From contig NZ_PPQS01000051.1 of the NCBI RefSeq assembly GCF_002902405.1, forward strand, positions 1-64,000: DNA of 64,000 bases, read 5' to 3'. The notes beneath the pieces were generated by a model. That model ran no database searches. It was not told the DNA's origin and saw nothing but the letters and a program-made list of their open reading frames with translations. Shown piece by piece: positions 20,065-27,585 of this stretch. Both the position numbers and the translations under genes were made by a program. How positions within the stretch are numbered: position 1 is the first letter of the stretch; every line of letters starts with the position of its first letter. Source of the DNA: Staphylococcus schweitzeri (GTDB lineage Bacteria > Bacillota > Bacilli > Staphylococcales > Staphylococcaceae).

Positions 20065-20080
20065 GTTAATAAATAGTTAA
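20065..20080 (+). promoter_or_regulatory. SaeR box of ecb
   Basis: GTTAATAAATAGTTAA is an exact match to the direct repeat GTTAA-N6-GTTAA bound by phosphorylated SaeR. It lies 72 bp before the ecb start. TTGTAT starts 10 bp after the box, as at efb. Confidence 0.8.
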
Positions 20081-20152
20081 TGTAGTTTTTTGTATCTGTC
20101 TATTATTATAAATATATACAAAATAAATATTTGAGGATAGGTGTTATTAATT

Positions 20153-20482
20153 ATGAAAAAGAATTTTATTGGGAAATCAATTTTAAGTCTAGCTGCTGTT
20201 AGTTTAACGGTATCAATGTTTGCTGGTGAATCTCATGCACAAACTAAAAATGTTGAAGCTGTAAAAAAATATAATGAATATCAAGCAAACTTTAAAAAGC
20301 AAGTAAATAAAAAAGTTGCGGATGCACAAAAAGCTGTAAACTTATTCAAACGTACTAGAACTGTTGCAACGCACCGTAAAGCACAAAGAGCTGTTAACTT
20401 AATCCATTTCGAACAAAGTTATGAAAAGAAAAAATTACAAAGACAAATCAATCTAGTTTTAAAATATAATACTTTAAAATAA
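20153..20482 (+). CDS. ecb: Extracellular complement-binding protein Ecb (Ehp)
   Basis: This 109-aa secreted virulence factor belongs to a family that binds C3d and blocks C3b-containing convertases; Ecb also recruits factor H. The signal peptide runs to about residue 28 (GESHA). The mature part is a three-helix bundle with the C3d-binding helix THRKAQRAVNLIHF, parallel to the same helix in Efb. I start at the ATG at 20153 (MKKNFIG); GAGGATAG lies upstream and the in-frame GTG four codons earlier is too close to it. Several residues differ from the S. aureus protein I remember. A SaeR box precedes it. Confidence 0.92.
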   Translation: MKKNFIGKSILSLAAVSLTVSMFAGESHAQTKNVEAVKKYNEYQANFKKQVNKKVADAQKAVNLFKRTRTVATHRKAQRAVNLIHFEQSYEKKKLQRQINLVLKYNTLK

Positions 20483-20488
20483 ATTCAG

Positions 20489-20520
20489 AGAGCCATGCTG
20501 CAAGTATGGCTTTTTATTTT
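20489..20520 (+). terminator. ecb terminator
   Basis: AGCCAT and ATGGCT form a stem around a 9-nt loop, then TTTTTATTTTTTTT. Confidence 0.75.
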
Positions 20521-20770
20521 TTTTATTATTTGCTAATCCATATAATATATTTATAATATTTTGCTAATTTTAATATGTATAATAGGATAAAGATATAATT
20601 ATAAAAAATTTAAAGTTGGTTGTAATAGTTGAATATGCATGTATTATAATTAAAAAGGCGAATCAAAAGTGTTAACTATTTAAAAAATGAAATAGACATA
20701 GTGGTAGATGGGGAAAAGCTGTGTCTTATTAAAAAGGTATAAAGATGCTGAGAAAATCGTATAATAAAAA
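20521..20770. other. Non-coding gap between convergent ecb and flr
   Basis: AT-rich with no credible gene. A weak hairpin is possible near 20691-20729 (AGACATAG with CTGTGTCT). Confidence 0.35.
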
Positions 20771-20815
20771 AACACGCCAAAATGTTAGCATTATTATCCA
20801 ACATTTTGACGTGTA
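20771..20815 (-). terminator. flr terminator
   Basis: On the minus strand ACACGTCAAAATGTT pairs with AACATTTTGGCGTGT (15 bp, one G-U) and is followed by seven T. Confidence 0.85.
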
Positions 20816-20837
20816 ACTATTTAATTAAACATATTAA

Positions 20838-21233
20838 TTATTGCCAAGTAATTTCACTGATTTCACCAGTTTTAACAACTTTAATATTTTTTCTGTGTTC
20901 TTCTAATGGACGTGTAATATCAAAAGTATAGAAGTCATAAGGTCCACCATCTTTTATTTTTACTACAGCTTTTTTATTACCTTTACCTAATTTTTTAGCA
21001 ATTACATATAAATCTTCAACTGTTTTGCCTTTATAAGCTGTTCCTTTTTCATCAGCTTCTTTAATTAATCGATCAGCACGTGCTTGATCTTTTTTCTCAT
21101 CATCTTCCATTTGCTTTAAAATATCTAAGATTTTCCACTCATGGTTATAAGCTTTAGCATTTTGTGTTTGAGTTAGCAGTCCTACTGCAATTACTGAAGA
21201 GGCGATAATAATTTTTGTTGTGCTTTTTTTCAT
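20838..21233 (-). CDS. flr: FLIPr-family formyl peptide receptor inhibitor
   Basis: This 131-aa secreted protein is homologous to FLIPr and FLIPr-like, which block FPR2/FPR1 on neutrophils and bind Fc-gamma receptors. A signal peptide ends at AKA (about residue 28). The mature domain contains [19 protein letters not shown] and [20 protein letters not shown], characteristic of the family's compact fold shared with CHIPS and SSL C-domains. The predicted mature N-terminus is YNHEWK, whereas FLIPr and FLIPr-like begin FFSYEWK as I remember them. Those Phe residues matter for receptor antagonism, so specificity may differ. AGGGAGAACTT precedes the ATG. A SaeR-like box lies upstream. Confidence 0.85.
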   Translation of the reverse strand: MKKSTTKIIIASSVIAVGLLTQTQNAKAYNHEWKILDILKQMEDDEKKDQARADRLIKEADEKGTAYKGKTVEDLYVIAKKLGKGNKKAVVKIKDGGPYDFYTFDITRPLEEHRKNIKVVKTGEISEITWQ

Positions 21234-21316
21234 AATAAGTTCTCCCTGTAAAATAGTTTTGTACTTAAGATAGCGAGTACATTATTATTCTACAAATGGT
21301 TTCAAACAACTGCCAG

Positions 21317-21332
21317 TTAACAGTTCATTAAT
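21317..21332 (-). promoter_or_regulatory. SaeR-like box of flr
   Basis: On the minus strand it reads ATTAA-TGAACT-GTTAA, one mismatch to GTTAA-N6-GTTAA. It lies 84 bp upstream of the flr start, similar to the other boxes in this cluster. Confidence 0.55.
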
Positions 21333-21410
21333 TAAAATTAAGTGCTTTTTAATAATGTTTAATACAATGTATGATAGTACTAATTTTAATTTATCTTTTA
21401 ATCTGGAAGA

Positions 21411-21620
21411 GCCTGAGACATAAATCAATGTTCTATGCTCTAAAAAGTTATATTGGCAGTAGTTGACTGAACGAAAATGCGCTTGTAACAAGCTTTTTTC
21501 AATTCTAGTCAGGGGCCCCAACAAAGAGAAATTGGATTCCCAATTTCTACAGACAATGCAAGTTGGGGTAAGACAACGAAATAAATTTTGTAAAAATATT
21601 ATTTCTGTCCCACTTCCTTC
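21411..21620. repeat. STAR-type interspersed repeat
   Basis: The minus strand of 21512-21525 reads TTTGTTGGGGCCCC, matching the STAR signature TNTGTTGNGGCCCN of S. aureus. It is flanked by typical repeat sequence: GAGACATAAATCAATG at the left, hairpins GCTTGTAACAAGC and GAAATTGG-ATTC-CCAATTTC (21528-21547), and ATTTCTGTCCCAC at the right. Degenerate relatives of the left end lie at 27590-27602 and near 36553-36565. It is not translated credibly. Confidence 0.75.
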
Positions 21621-21865
21621 CTTACTTATTCCGAAATTATATTTATTGTTAAAATGAACTACAAAGTTTGATGATTTTGGTTTTTAATTATTAATGATGA
21701 TAAATAGTTAAAGTGATTTAAGTGTATTAATTTTGCTGAATTATTTCCATAAAAAATAAAGAGATTAATGGTGGAGAAGTAATTAAAATGTATATTTTTA
21801 CTTATATAGAAATAAGAGATATATTCTAAATTTGATTGATATGTTATGATTAATATATAAGTTAA

Positions 21866-22022
21866 AAATGATACTATTAGTTGTATTATGCCTGTTTTGA
21901 GTGAGTAAAATTCACTACACGCATTATTAGCAACTCAAAATCTATTAAAAGTACGTGCCATGCTTACTAAAGCATAGGCATTAAGTATAGTTGGCAATCA
22001 CCTAAGTGGTTGTTATTTTTTC
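21866..22022 (+). ncRNA. Candidate structured small RNA, unassigned
   Basis: A promoter-like pair TTGATT (21832-21837) and TATATA (21854-21859) is followed by about 155 nt. This stretch has local stems (GTGAGTAAAATTCAC at 21901-21915; ATGCTT-ACTA-AAGCAT at 21960-21975) and ends in a good terminator (TGGCAATCAC-CTAA-GTGGTTGTTA then TTTTT, 21992-22022). No ORF with a ribosome binding site fits. It could instead be the leader of the membrane-protein gene starting 45 bp later. I do not recognise it. Confidence 0.4.
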
Positions 22023-22066
22023 ATGTTAAATAATAAAGATAAAAATAAATATTTTGAGGTCTAACG

Positions 22067-22573
22067 ATGATAATTAAAATTATAACAATTCTTTTTTTAC
22101 TTTGTATATTAAGTTATTTAGTTACCAACAGAAAGAAGCCATTACTATTCTTAAAAACGCTCTTTATGGGTGTCATATTCATCTTTATTGGATATATTTC
22201 GTTAGCTATCTCTGCCATTATCATTTACGGCATAGCTCAATTAATTACAATTGATTTTGGTAGCTTTTTCTTAATGGGGATTATTTTAATCTTGATTTCA
22301 AGTATATTCCAATTATTTATAGTTAGGTTACTATTTAGAAAAAAGAATGTCGATTTGACAGAGGTTCTTGTGTTAGAACATTTAATCCAATGGTTCTTAG
22401 TTTACTTTGCGATTTATCAAGCAGTGAACGAAAAAATGGATATTAATGATATCAACATCGATAATTTCCAATCTGTATTTTTGGACGTTTCTAATTTGAA
22501 TTTAGTAATTTTACCAACTTTGATTATTAGTTGGGTCACAATATTTAACTATAGAATGAGAAGTTACAAATAA
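22067..22573 (+). CDS. Multi-pass membrane protein, unknown function
   Basis: This 168-aa hydrophobic protein has about four to five membrane helices (about 3-20, 30-58, 66-90, 105-122, 143-160). A short basic loop, RLLFRKKNVD, lies after the third. I recognise no domain or catalytic motif. TTGAGGTC precedes the ATG at usual spacing, and a terminator follows, so it appears to be a real single gene. It lies between the candidate RNA and efb inside the immune evasion cluster. No signal-peptidase or bacteriocin-immunity motif is obvious. Confidence 0.7.
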   Translation: MIIKIITILFLLCILSYLVTNRKKPLLFLKTLFMGVIFIFIGYISLAISAIIIYGIAQLITIDFGSFFLMGIILILISSIFQLFIVRLLFRKKNVDLTEVLVLEHLIQWFLVYFAIYQAVNEKMDINDINIDNFQSVFLDVSNLNLVILPTLIISWVTIFNYRMRSYK

Positions 22574-22598
22574 CATCGATGAATTATAAAATACTACC

Positions 22599-22630
22599 AG
22601 ACACCTAATTTAAAAATGGTGTCTTTTTTG
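22599..22630 (+). terminator. Terminator of the membrane protein gene
   Basis: AGACACC pairs with GGTGTCT, followed by six T. Confidence 0.8.
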
Positions 22631-22755
22631 TTGTGTGGTTTTAATTTTAAAATTTGAAAAGGTAGTAGTATTAATTTTTTGGATATTGTATAAGTACTGA
22701 AGCGTCACATGATAGATAACTATATTTTGCATATATTATAAAGTGTTTATAGTTA

Positions 22756-22771
22756 ATTAATAAATAGTTAA
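22756..22771 (+). promoter_or_regulatory. SaeR box of efb
   Basis: ATTAA-TAAATA-GTTAA differs from GTTAA-N6-GTTAA by one base and shares its N6 and second half with the ecb box. TATAAA follows at 22784, 12 bp downstream, the same phase as at ecb. The efb ATG is 65 bp away. Confidence 0.7.
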
Positions 22772-22836
22772 TTTCAAAAATTGTATAAATAGGATAACCT
22801 AATAAATGTAAGAGAACAATTTGGAGGATAATTAAC

Positions 22837-23334
22837 ATGAAAAATAAATTGATAGCAAAATCATTATTAACGATAGCGGCAATTGGTATTACTACAACTA
22901 CAATTGCGTCAACTGCAGATGCGAGCGAAGGATATGGTCCAAGAGAAAAGAAACCAGTTAGCATTAATCATAATATCGTAGAGTACAATGATGGTACTTT
23001 TAAATATCAATCTAGACCAAAATTTAACTCAACACCTAAATATATTAAAATTAGACATGACTATAATATTTTAGAATTTAACGATGGTACATTCGAATAT
23101 GGTGCACGTCCACAGTTTAATAAACCAGCAGTGAAAAGTGATGTAACTATTAAAAAGGAACAAAAATTAATTCAAGCTCAAAATCTTGTGAGAGAATTTG
23201 AAAAAACTCATACTGTAAGTGCACACAGAAAAGCGCAAAAGGCAGTCAACTTAGTTTCATTTGAATATAAAGTTAAGAAAATAGTTTTACAAGAACGAAT
23301 TGATCAAGTATTAAAGCAAGGTTTTGTTAAGTAG
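22837..23334 (+). CDS. efb: Extracellular fibrinogen-binding protein Efb
   Basis: This 165-aa secreted protein coats bacteria with fibrinogen and inhibits complement C3. The signal peptide ends near residue 29 (STADA). Two fibrinogen-binding repeats follow: [12 protein letters not shown] (about 48-59) and [12 protein letters not shown] (about 80-91). A C-terminal three-helix C3d-binding domain carries [15 protein letters not shown], which includes the Arg and Asn known to contact C3d in Efb-C. GGAGGATAATTAAC precedes the ATG. It is paralogous to Ecb through the C-terminal domain. Confidence 0.95.
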   Translation: MKNKLIAKSLLTIAAIGITTTTIASTADASEGYGPREKKPVSINHNIVEYNDGTFKYQSRPKFNSTPKYIKIRHDYNILEFNDGTFEYGARPQFNKPAVKSDVTIKKEQKLIQAQNLVREFEKTHTVSAHRKAQKAVNLVSFEYKVKKIVLQERIDQVLKQGFVK

Positions 23335-23413
23335 AGCAATAATGGGTTATTGCGCAATAAAAAATAAATAATTAAATGTTACGTTAATTATTGTTAATAA
23401 ATTATTTAATTCA

Positions 23414-23429
23414 TTTAATGATAGGTTAA
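23414..23429 (+). promoter_or_regulatory. SaeR-like box of the SCIN gene
   Basis: TTTAA-TGATAG-GTTAA has one mismatch to the SaeR direct repeat and lies 61 bp before the ATG. The sequence after it differs from ecb/efb; TATATA is about 21 bp on. Confidence 0.55.
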
Positions 23430-23490
23430 TGTAATTTTCCTGAAATTGATTATATACTTGATAAGTATCAAATTTTAAGGAGAGTTTACA

Positions 23491-23838
23491 ATGAAAGTTA
23501 AAAAATATATATTAACAGGATCATTAGCATTACTTCTAACATCAACTGCAGTATCAAGTTTAGAAGGCAATAAAGCAGAAGCGAGTAGCAAAGAAAACTA
23601 TTTAACACAAAGTCAGTACCATGATAAAAGAATTGCGGAAGAGTTGAAAAACTTATTAAACAAACTAAATCCCTACGATTTGGCTTCTGGAAGTTTAAAT
23701 CCATATTATAAACGTACGATTATGATGAATGGATATAAAGCTAAAGCAGCATTAAAGAGTAACAATTACGCAAAAATGGCTGATGCTAAAGTAGCGTTAG
23801 AAAACATTTACAAAGAAATAGATGCAATTATAAATTGA
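23491..23838 (+). CDS. SCIN-B/SCIN-C-type staphylococcal complement inhibitor
   Basis: This 115-aa secreted protein has a signal peptide to about residue 31 (GNKAEA). The mature three-helix bundle carries the family core LASGSLNPYYKRTI (about 68-81), which in SCIN docks on C3b and freezes C3 convertases. It is clearly a SCIN paralogue (compare LATGSLNTYYKRTI of phage-borne SCIN-A as remembered). Location next to efb fits the chromosomal SCIN-B/SCIN-C genes (scb/scc), but I cannot separate the two. AAGGAGAGTTTACA precedes the ATG. Confidence 0.88.
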   Translation: MKVKKYILTGSLALLLTSTAVSSLEGNKAEASSKENYLTQSQYHDKRIAEELKNLLNKLNPYDLASGSLNPYYKRTIMMNGYKAKAALKSNNYAKMADAKVALENIYKEIDAIIN

Positions 23839-23842
23839 TAAT

Positions 23843-23891
23843 AAAAAACAGGTGAAGACAACAAAAATAATTGTCTTCACCTGTTTTTTAT
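23843..23891. terminator. Strong bidirectional terminator
   Basis: A perfect 19-bp stem (AAAAAACAGGTGAAGACAA and its complement) with a 9-nt loop lies 5 bp after the SCIN gene. T runs on both strands let it also stop the minus-strand gene at 24088-24273. Confidence 0.9.
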
Positions 23892-24087
23892 TTGTATGGA
23901 TATAAATTCAATACTATAGGGATGATGTATGAGCACTACATCAAAAGTTAGGGGAGACAAATATAAATATAATCATTTAAATGTTATGTACGAAATGACT
24001 TCATGACATTTTAAACATATTTATATTGCTCTCCTGTTTTAAATTCAAATTACTTTTGAAATGTAATGAATTTTACTTAATCCAATT

Positions 24088-24273
24088 TTATTGGAAGAAA
24101 AAGTTAACATTTGTAGAACATGCCACAATACCAAAAATAATTAATAGACATAAGACAATAAGCATGATGACACTTTTTAAACAACCTTTATCTGTTTCTT
24201 CCGATTTTCTTTGTTGAACCTTTTTATAATCTTCAAGATGCTTTGCGGTTTTTTTATTTATATGTTTATTCAT
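24088..24273 (-). CDS. Small single-pass membrane protein, unknown
   Basis: This 61-aa protein has a highly charged N-terminal half (Lys/Glu-rich, residues 1-33) and one transmembrane helix, SVIMLIVLCLLIIFGIVA (about 34-51). A Cys in VACSTN follows the helix, which is not a standard N-terminal lipobox. AAGGAG lies 8 nt before the ATG, the main argument that it is real. I do not recognise the family. It is first of three small minus-strand genes between the SCIN gene and hla. Confidence 0.6.
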   Translation of the reverse strand: MNKHINKKTAKHLEDYKKVQQRKSEETDKGCLKSVIMLIVLCLLIIFGIVACSTNVNFFFQ

Positions 24274-24467
24274 GATGTTTACTCCTTAATCTAAATGTTT
24301 AATTCATTAAAATAGATGAAAACATAACTAAAATAAAGGTATAAAGCTAAAGTAAAGATGTTTATTAAATAAATATTTAGCTAAATATGCTAATGTGATA
24401 ATAACAAGTATAGTTTGTCTTCCAAGTTGATTATTCTTAAACTGACGCATTAAAAATTAATGAAACA

Positions 24468-24716
24468 CTAGAATATATACATGTAGAGTAAAGGTGCACA
24501 GTATAAAATAATTAATGCAATACTAAGTATAAATATTGTTAAATGTATACTATCTTTAGTTTTAATGTAAACAATTAAGATAAGAAGTGTTAAAAGAATC
24601 ATATATATTAACGAGGGTGATGTCCATACAAAATCCACGTTAGACCTAGTTAACAACGGAACTATAATTAATCCGAAGTTAATCATGCATGCTATATATA
24701 CAATGATGTTATACAC
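24468..24716 (-). CDS. Small hydrophobic membrane protein, unknown
   Basis: This 82-aa ORF encodes about three membrane helices (2-22, 33-51, 58-80) with almost no soluble part. The start is uncertain. A GTG opens the listed frame, but AAGGTGG lies about 20 nt upstream and sits nearer an in-frame ATT codon. Composition is that of a genuine membrane peptide and not random AT-rich sequence. Function is unknown. Confidence 0.45.
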   Translation of the reverse strand: MYNIIVYIACMINFGLIIVPLLTRSNVDFVWTSPSLIYMILLTLLILIVYIKTKDSIHLTIFILSIALIILYCAPLLYMYIF

Positions 24717-24879
24717 AATGTTAATTTTTGGTCACCACCTTACTGTTGTTATTTTAAATACTTTAAACAATTTATTTTTTATAGTGTAATGATTATCCGA
24801 ATCCTTTGATTGTCATTCGTTTTACTTTTAAAAGAATATATATAGTATGCTTTTTATGATTCTAAATGTTTTTTAATAC

Positions 24880-25113
24880 TTAATTAACGTCAACATTTGG
24901 ATTATGAATAATCAACTCAAATACTTTATTAGCCGTATCAATTATAAATTCAGATCCATAATTTATATGACTAACTTTTAATTTGTTGTCTAAATATTTG
25001 ATTGCGATAGCTACATCATAATCTTCATCTATGACAAATAAACTACTTTCATTTGCAACTACTTCATGTTTCCCTGAGTAAACAACATTAATTTCCCAAT
25101 CTTTAAAAACCAT
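24880..25113 (-). CDS. Small acidic soluble protein, unknown
   Basis: This 77-aa protein has no signal peptide or membrane helix and an alternating beta-like pattern (WEINVVYSGK, SSLFVIDEDYDVAIAIKYL). I start at the ATG at 25113 because AGGAGG lies 8 nt upstream. A 12-codon upstream extension would place that site inside the gene. I recognise no family. It is divergent in position from the secreted factors around it and probably cytoplasmic. Confidence 0.6.
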   Translation of the reverse strand: MVFKDWEINVVYSGKHEVVANESSLFVIDEDYDVAIAIKYLDNKLKVSHINYGSEFIIDTANKVFELIIHNPNVDVN

Positions 25114-25495
25114 TTGTCGCGTCCTCCTTGAACATTTAAATTGATTCAATTTAAGTTTAACCTATTCATATAACTTCGTACAATATCTAGATATACATTA
25201 ATTAGTTTTCTAGAAATTATTTTCAATTATATGTACTTATTATACTTTTTATCTTCTTATTCCAGTATAGTTTTAAAACGGTTTTAGAATAATTCTGCAA
25301 ATATATTAACACATAATGTGTTCAATAAGTTTTGAACAATTTCAAAACTTTTAGATAAAGGGTTTGACAAAATGAATTTAAAAGATCGACTTCTAGAAAA
25401 TATTAAAAGGAAGTTTCTGCTATTTAATTTGACAAAATAATAATATATTTCATTTTCAAATTATTGGTAATTATAACTTAAGAATTTTTACTATA
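25114..25495. other. Non-coding region between small gene and hla 3' end
   Basis: No credible ORF. It contains a perfect hairpin AAGTTTTGA-ACAATT-TCAAAACTT (25327-25350) and an 11-bp direct repeat TTTGACAAAAT at 25363 and 25428. The latter carries TTGACA -35-like hexamers but has no matching -10 at 16-18 bp. Confidence 0.4.
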
Positions 25496-25539
25496 ACTAA
25501 AATAGCCGAAAGGCATCATTGCTGATACAATCGGCTATT
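25496..25539 (-). terminator. hla terminator
   Basis: AATAGCCGA and TCGGCTATT form a 9-bp stem about 46 bp after the hla stop. TTTAG follows on the minus strand. Confidence 0.75.
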
Positions 25540-25584
25540 GTTATATTACCAATATTTAAATGCTCATGAACATACTCTGCTTCG

Positions 25585-26544
25585 TTAATTAGTCATTTCT
25601 TCTTTTTCCCAATCAATTTTATATCTTTCTGAAGAACGATCTGTCCATTTATCTTTATTATTTGTACCTTTCCAGTTTGTTGAAGTCCAATTTAATTGGT
25701 AGTCATCACGAACGCGTTCGTATATAACATCAATATTTGTTTGTTGTTTTGTAGCTTTTCTATCCATAGTTATGACTGTAGCAAAATCTGGTGAGAAGCC
25801 AGAAGATAATAATGAACTGGCTTTGTTAGGATCAAGAAAATTTTCTGAGGCTTTCATAGATCCATTTCTTGTTTTCATGAAAAGTTGATTACCGTAAACT
25901 GGATTCCATGAATCTCTATCATATGGTCCCCAATTTTGATTCATCATATTGTTAAATATGACTTTCCAACCTACTTTTTTATCAGTTGGGCTCTCTAAAA
26001 TTGTTTTGAAATCTGGTTGAACATATTTTAGTGTGTGACCAATTGAAACAGATGCGCCAATAAGTCCTCCAATTTTTCCAGAATCATCACCAGTTATATT
26101 ACCGTTAAATCCATATGTTAAAGTGCTCATATATTCTTTTGTATCAATCGAATTTCTTGGATAGTAATCAGAGATTTGTGCTGCATCATTATCTGGTAGT
26201 TCTAGCTGTACTTTGAAAGCTGAAGGCCAAGCTAAACCACTTTTATTAGCACCTTCTTCGCTATAAACTCTATATTGACCGGCAATGGTACCTTTGGTTC
26301 GAATAACTAGCAATTTTTTATTGTGATTTTTATCATCGATAAAACTATAAAAAATCTTTTTGTGCATGCCGTTTATTTTGTCATAAGTTACTAAATCACC
26401 TGTTTTAACTGTAGTATTGCTTCCTATATCGGTTGTACCAGTTTTTATATTAATATCACTATCTGCAGCATTAGCAATAGGGGTCATTAATATAGAACTT
26501 AGCAATAGTGTTGATGTTACTGTGCTGATTATACGTGTTTTCAT
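25585..26544 (-). CDS. hla: Alpha-hemolysin (alpha-toxin)
   Basis: This 319-aa precursor has a 26-residue signal peptide ending NA before ADSDINIKTG. The mature toxin of 293 aa forms a heptameric beta-barrel pore in ADAM10-bearing host cells. Mature His35 (NGMHKK), needed for pore formation, is present, and so are the Gly-rich stem NGNITGDDSGKIGGLIG and the rim region RDSWNPVYGNQLF with DRDS/WNP features. The frame is intact to the usual KIDWEKEEMTN end. I start at the ATG at 26544 after AAGGATG; three extra upstream codons are probably not used. Substitutions relative to remembered S. aureus Hla occur in the signal peptide and near mature 31-38. Confidence 0.97.
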   Translation of the reverse strand: MKTRIISTVTSTLLLSSILMTPIANAADSDINIKTGTTDIGSNTTVKTGDLVTYDKINGMHKKIFYSFIDDKNHNKKLLVIRTKGTIAGQYRVYSEEGANKSGLAWPSAFKVQLELPDNDAAQISDYYPRNSIDTKEYMSTLTYGFNGNITGDDSGKIGGLIGASVSIGHTLKYVQPDFKTILESPTDKKVGWKVIFNNMMNQNWGPYDRDSWNPVYGNQLFMKTRNGSMKASENFLDPNKASSLLSSGFSPDFATVITMDRKATKQQTNIDVIYERVRDDYQLNWTSTNWKGTNNKDKWTDRSSERYKIDWEKEEMTN

Positions 26545-26718
26545 TTTCATCATCCTTCTAGTTTTAAACGATTTGAGGTAATAATAATTAATATGTCAAC
26601 TTATTACTTTGTAGCTGTATACATATCAAATATTAATTATCGCTTATATTAGTAATTTTTAATGTAGCATCTGTTAAATTATTGAGTGATGATGAGTATT
26701 TATTTTAAGAATATGTTT

Positions 26719-26734
26719 TTAACTTTTATTTAAT
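26719..26734 (-). promoter_or_regulatory. Second SaeR-like site in the hla leader region
   Basis: The minus strand reads ATTAA-ATAAAA-GTTAA, one mismatch to the direct repeat, about 175 bp before the hla start. In AT-rich DNA this could be chance. Confidence 0.35.
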
Positions 26735-26932
26735 ATTTGAAAGGAAGCATTTCAATTTCGAAGGTTAGTCAAACTTGAATGAATTCTTTATGAATCAAGG
26801 AAAAGACATAGCTAATTCTATTGATTAATTTCTCTAAAACTAAGGATTTGTTTAAATTTAAATGTAATCGATTACAATATAAAAATACAAACACTTTAGA
26901 ATTAAATCAATTAATTAAATATTAAATAAAAA

Positions 26933-26948
26933 TTAACTACATATTAAC
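26933..26948 (-). promoter_or_regulatory. SaeR box of hla
   Basis: The minus strand reads GTTAA-TATGTA-GTTAA, an exact SaeR direct repeat about 390 bp upstream of hla. A one-mismatch copy (26922-26937) overlaps it. The distance fits the long hla leader, which is the target of RNAIII in S. aureus. Confidence 0.75.
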
Positions 26949-27245
26949 AAGTGCGAATTAGTAAAAAAATAAAGTAAAAAGATATTAATTATGTTGGGAA
27001 TTTCGGTGTGAATAAATTTAACTAGTGCATGGAAATCTCCAATAAAACTCAAAAGTATAGTATGAGTTTTTAAAATAGTGTAAAACATTATGCATAAAAT
27101 ATAGTTTTATAGCTAGAAGGTTATAAGAAAATTTTGAGTTTAGGTTAGCTTATAATGATGAATCAAATTGAAAACTGATTAATACAAAAACGATAGAGGA
27201 ATAGAATGAACCTATTTTATATCTCATTTCTTAATTGTTATATGG
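26949..27245. other. Non-coding region upstream of the hla promoter
   Basis: AT-rich, no credible ORF. It probably contains further hla regulator sites, none recognisable with confidence, and the promoter of the small HTH gene on the plus strand. Confidence 0.35.
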
Positions 27246-27336
27246 TTGAATGTATTTTTAGAAAACAAAACCATCCATACGCAGACTATTTTAGTAACAA
27301 CATTGTATATTCTCAATACAAGGAAGGGGATTAAAA

Positions 27337-27560
27337 ATGACAGAGTGAATGATATTATAAATTCTTTTCAAATTCTTTTTGAGTCTGAATCAGGATATAA
27401 AATTTCGAAAAATTCAGGGGTACCATATCAAACAGTACAAGATTTAGGGAATAGGAAAACTAAACTAGAAGATGCTAGACTCAGGACAATAATTAAACTT
27501 TATAGTTATTATGTCTCATTAAAAGAACGCTATTCATGTGCCAATAAAGTGGTGCTATAA
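27337..27560 (+). pseudogene. Small HTH-like protein gene, probably frameshifted at its start
   Basis: The frame from GTG 27345 to 27560 encodes about 71 aa with a helix-turn-helix-like core (YKISKNSGVPYQTVQDLGNRKTKLED), resembling short Xre-type proteins. The only well-placed ribosome binding site (GGAAGGGG at 27321-27330) points to ATG 27337. That ATG is in a different frame and stops after three codons. One indel between 27337 and 27345 would restore a full ORF. Either the gene is broken here or it uses the weakly placed GTG. It lies between divergent hla and the ssl genes. Confidence 0.5.
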
Positions 27561-27585
27561 TAATTAAAATATTAAATTAGGGATT

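Noticed and set aside
21285-21524. 79-aa minus-strand ORF between flr and the repeat
   Set aside because: Half lies in the STAR repeat and the rest in the flr promoter with the SaeR-like box; no ribosome binding site.
21463-21657. 64-aa ORF inside the STAR-type repeat
   Set aside because: Spans the repeat hairpins, has no ribosome binding site, and codons follow the repeat structure.
21871-21903. 10-codon ORF (MILLVVLCLF) at the start of the candidate small RNA
   Set aside because: No ribosome binding site and no conserved features; considered as a type I toxin peptide but too short and unsupported.
22671-22964. 97-aa minus-strand ORF over the efb promoter and 5' end
   Set aside because: Antisense to efb and its SaeR box with no ribosome binding site; hydrophobicity comes from the reverse complement of the efb signal peptide.
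24026-24217. 63-aa plus-strand ORF
   Set aside because: Antisense to the small minus-strand membrane gene, which has the better ribosome binding site and composition.
25363-25438. Two TTTGACAAAAT copies as tandem promoters
   Set aside because: Both include TTGACA but no -10 hexamer occurs 16-18 bp downstream, and no gene follows on that strand.
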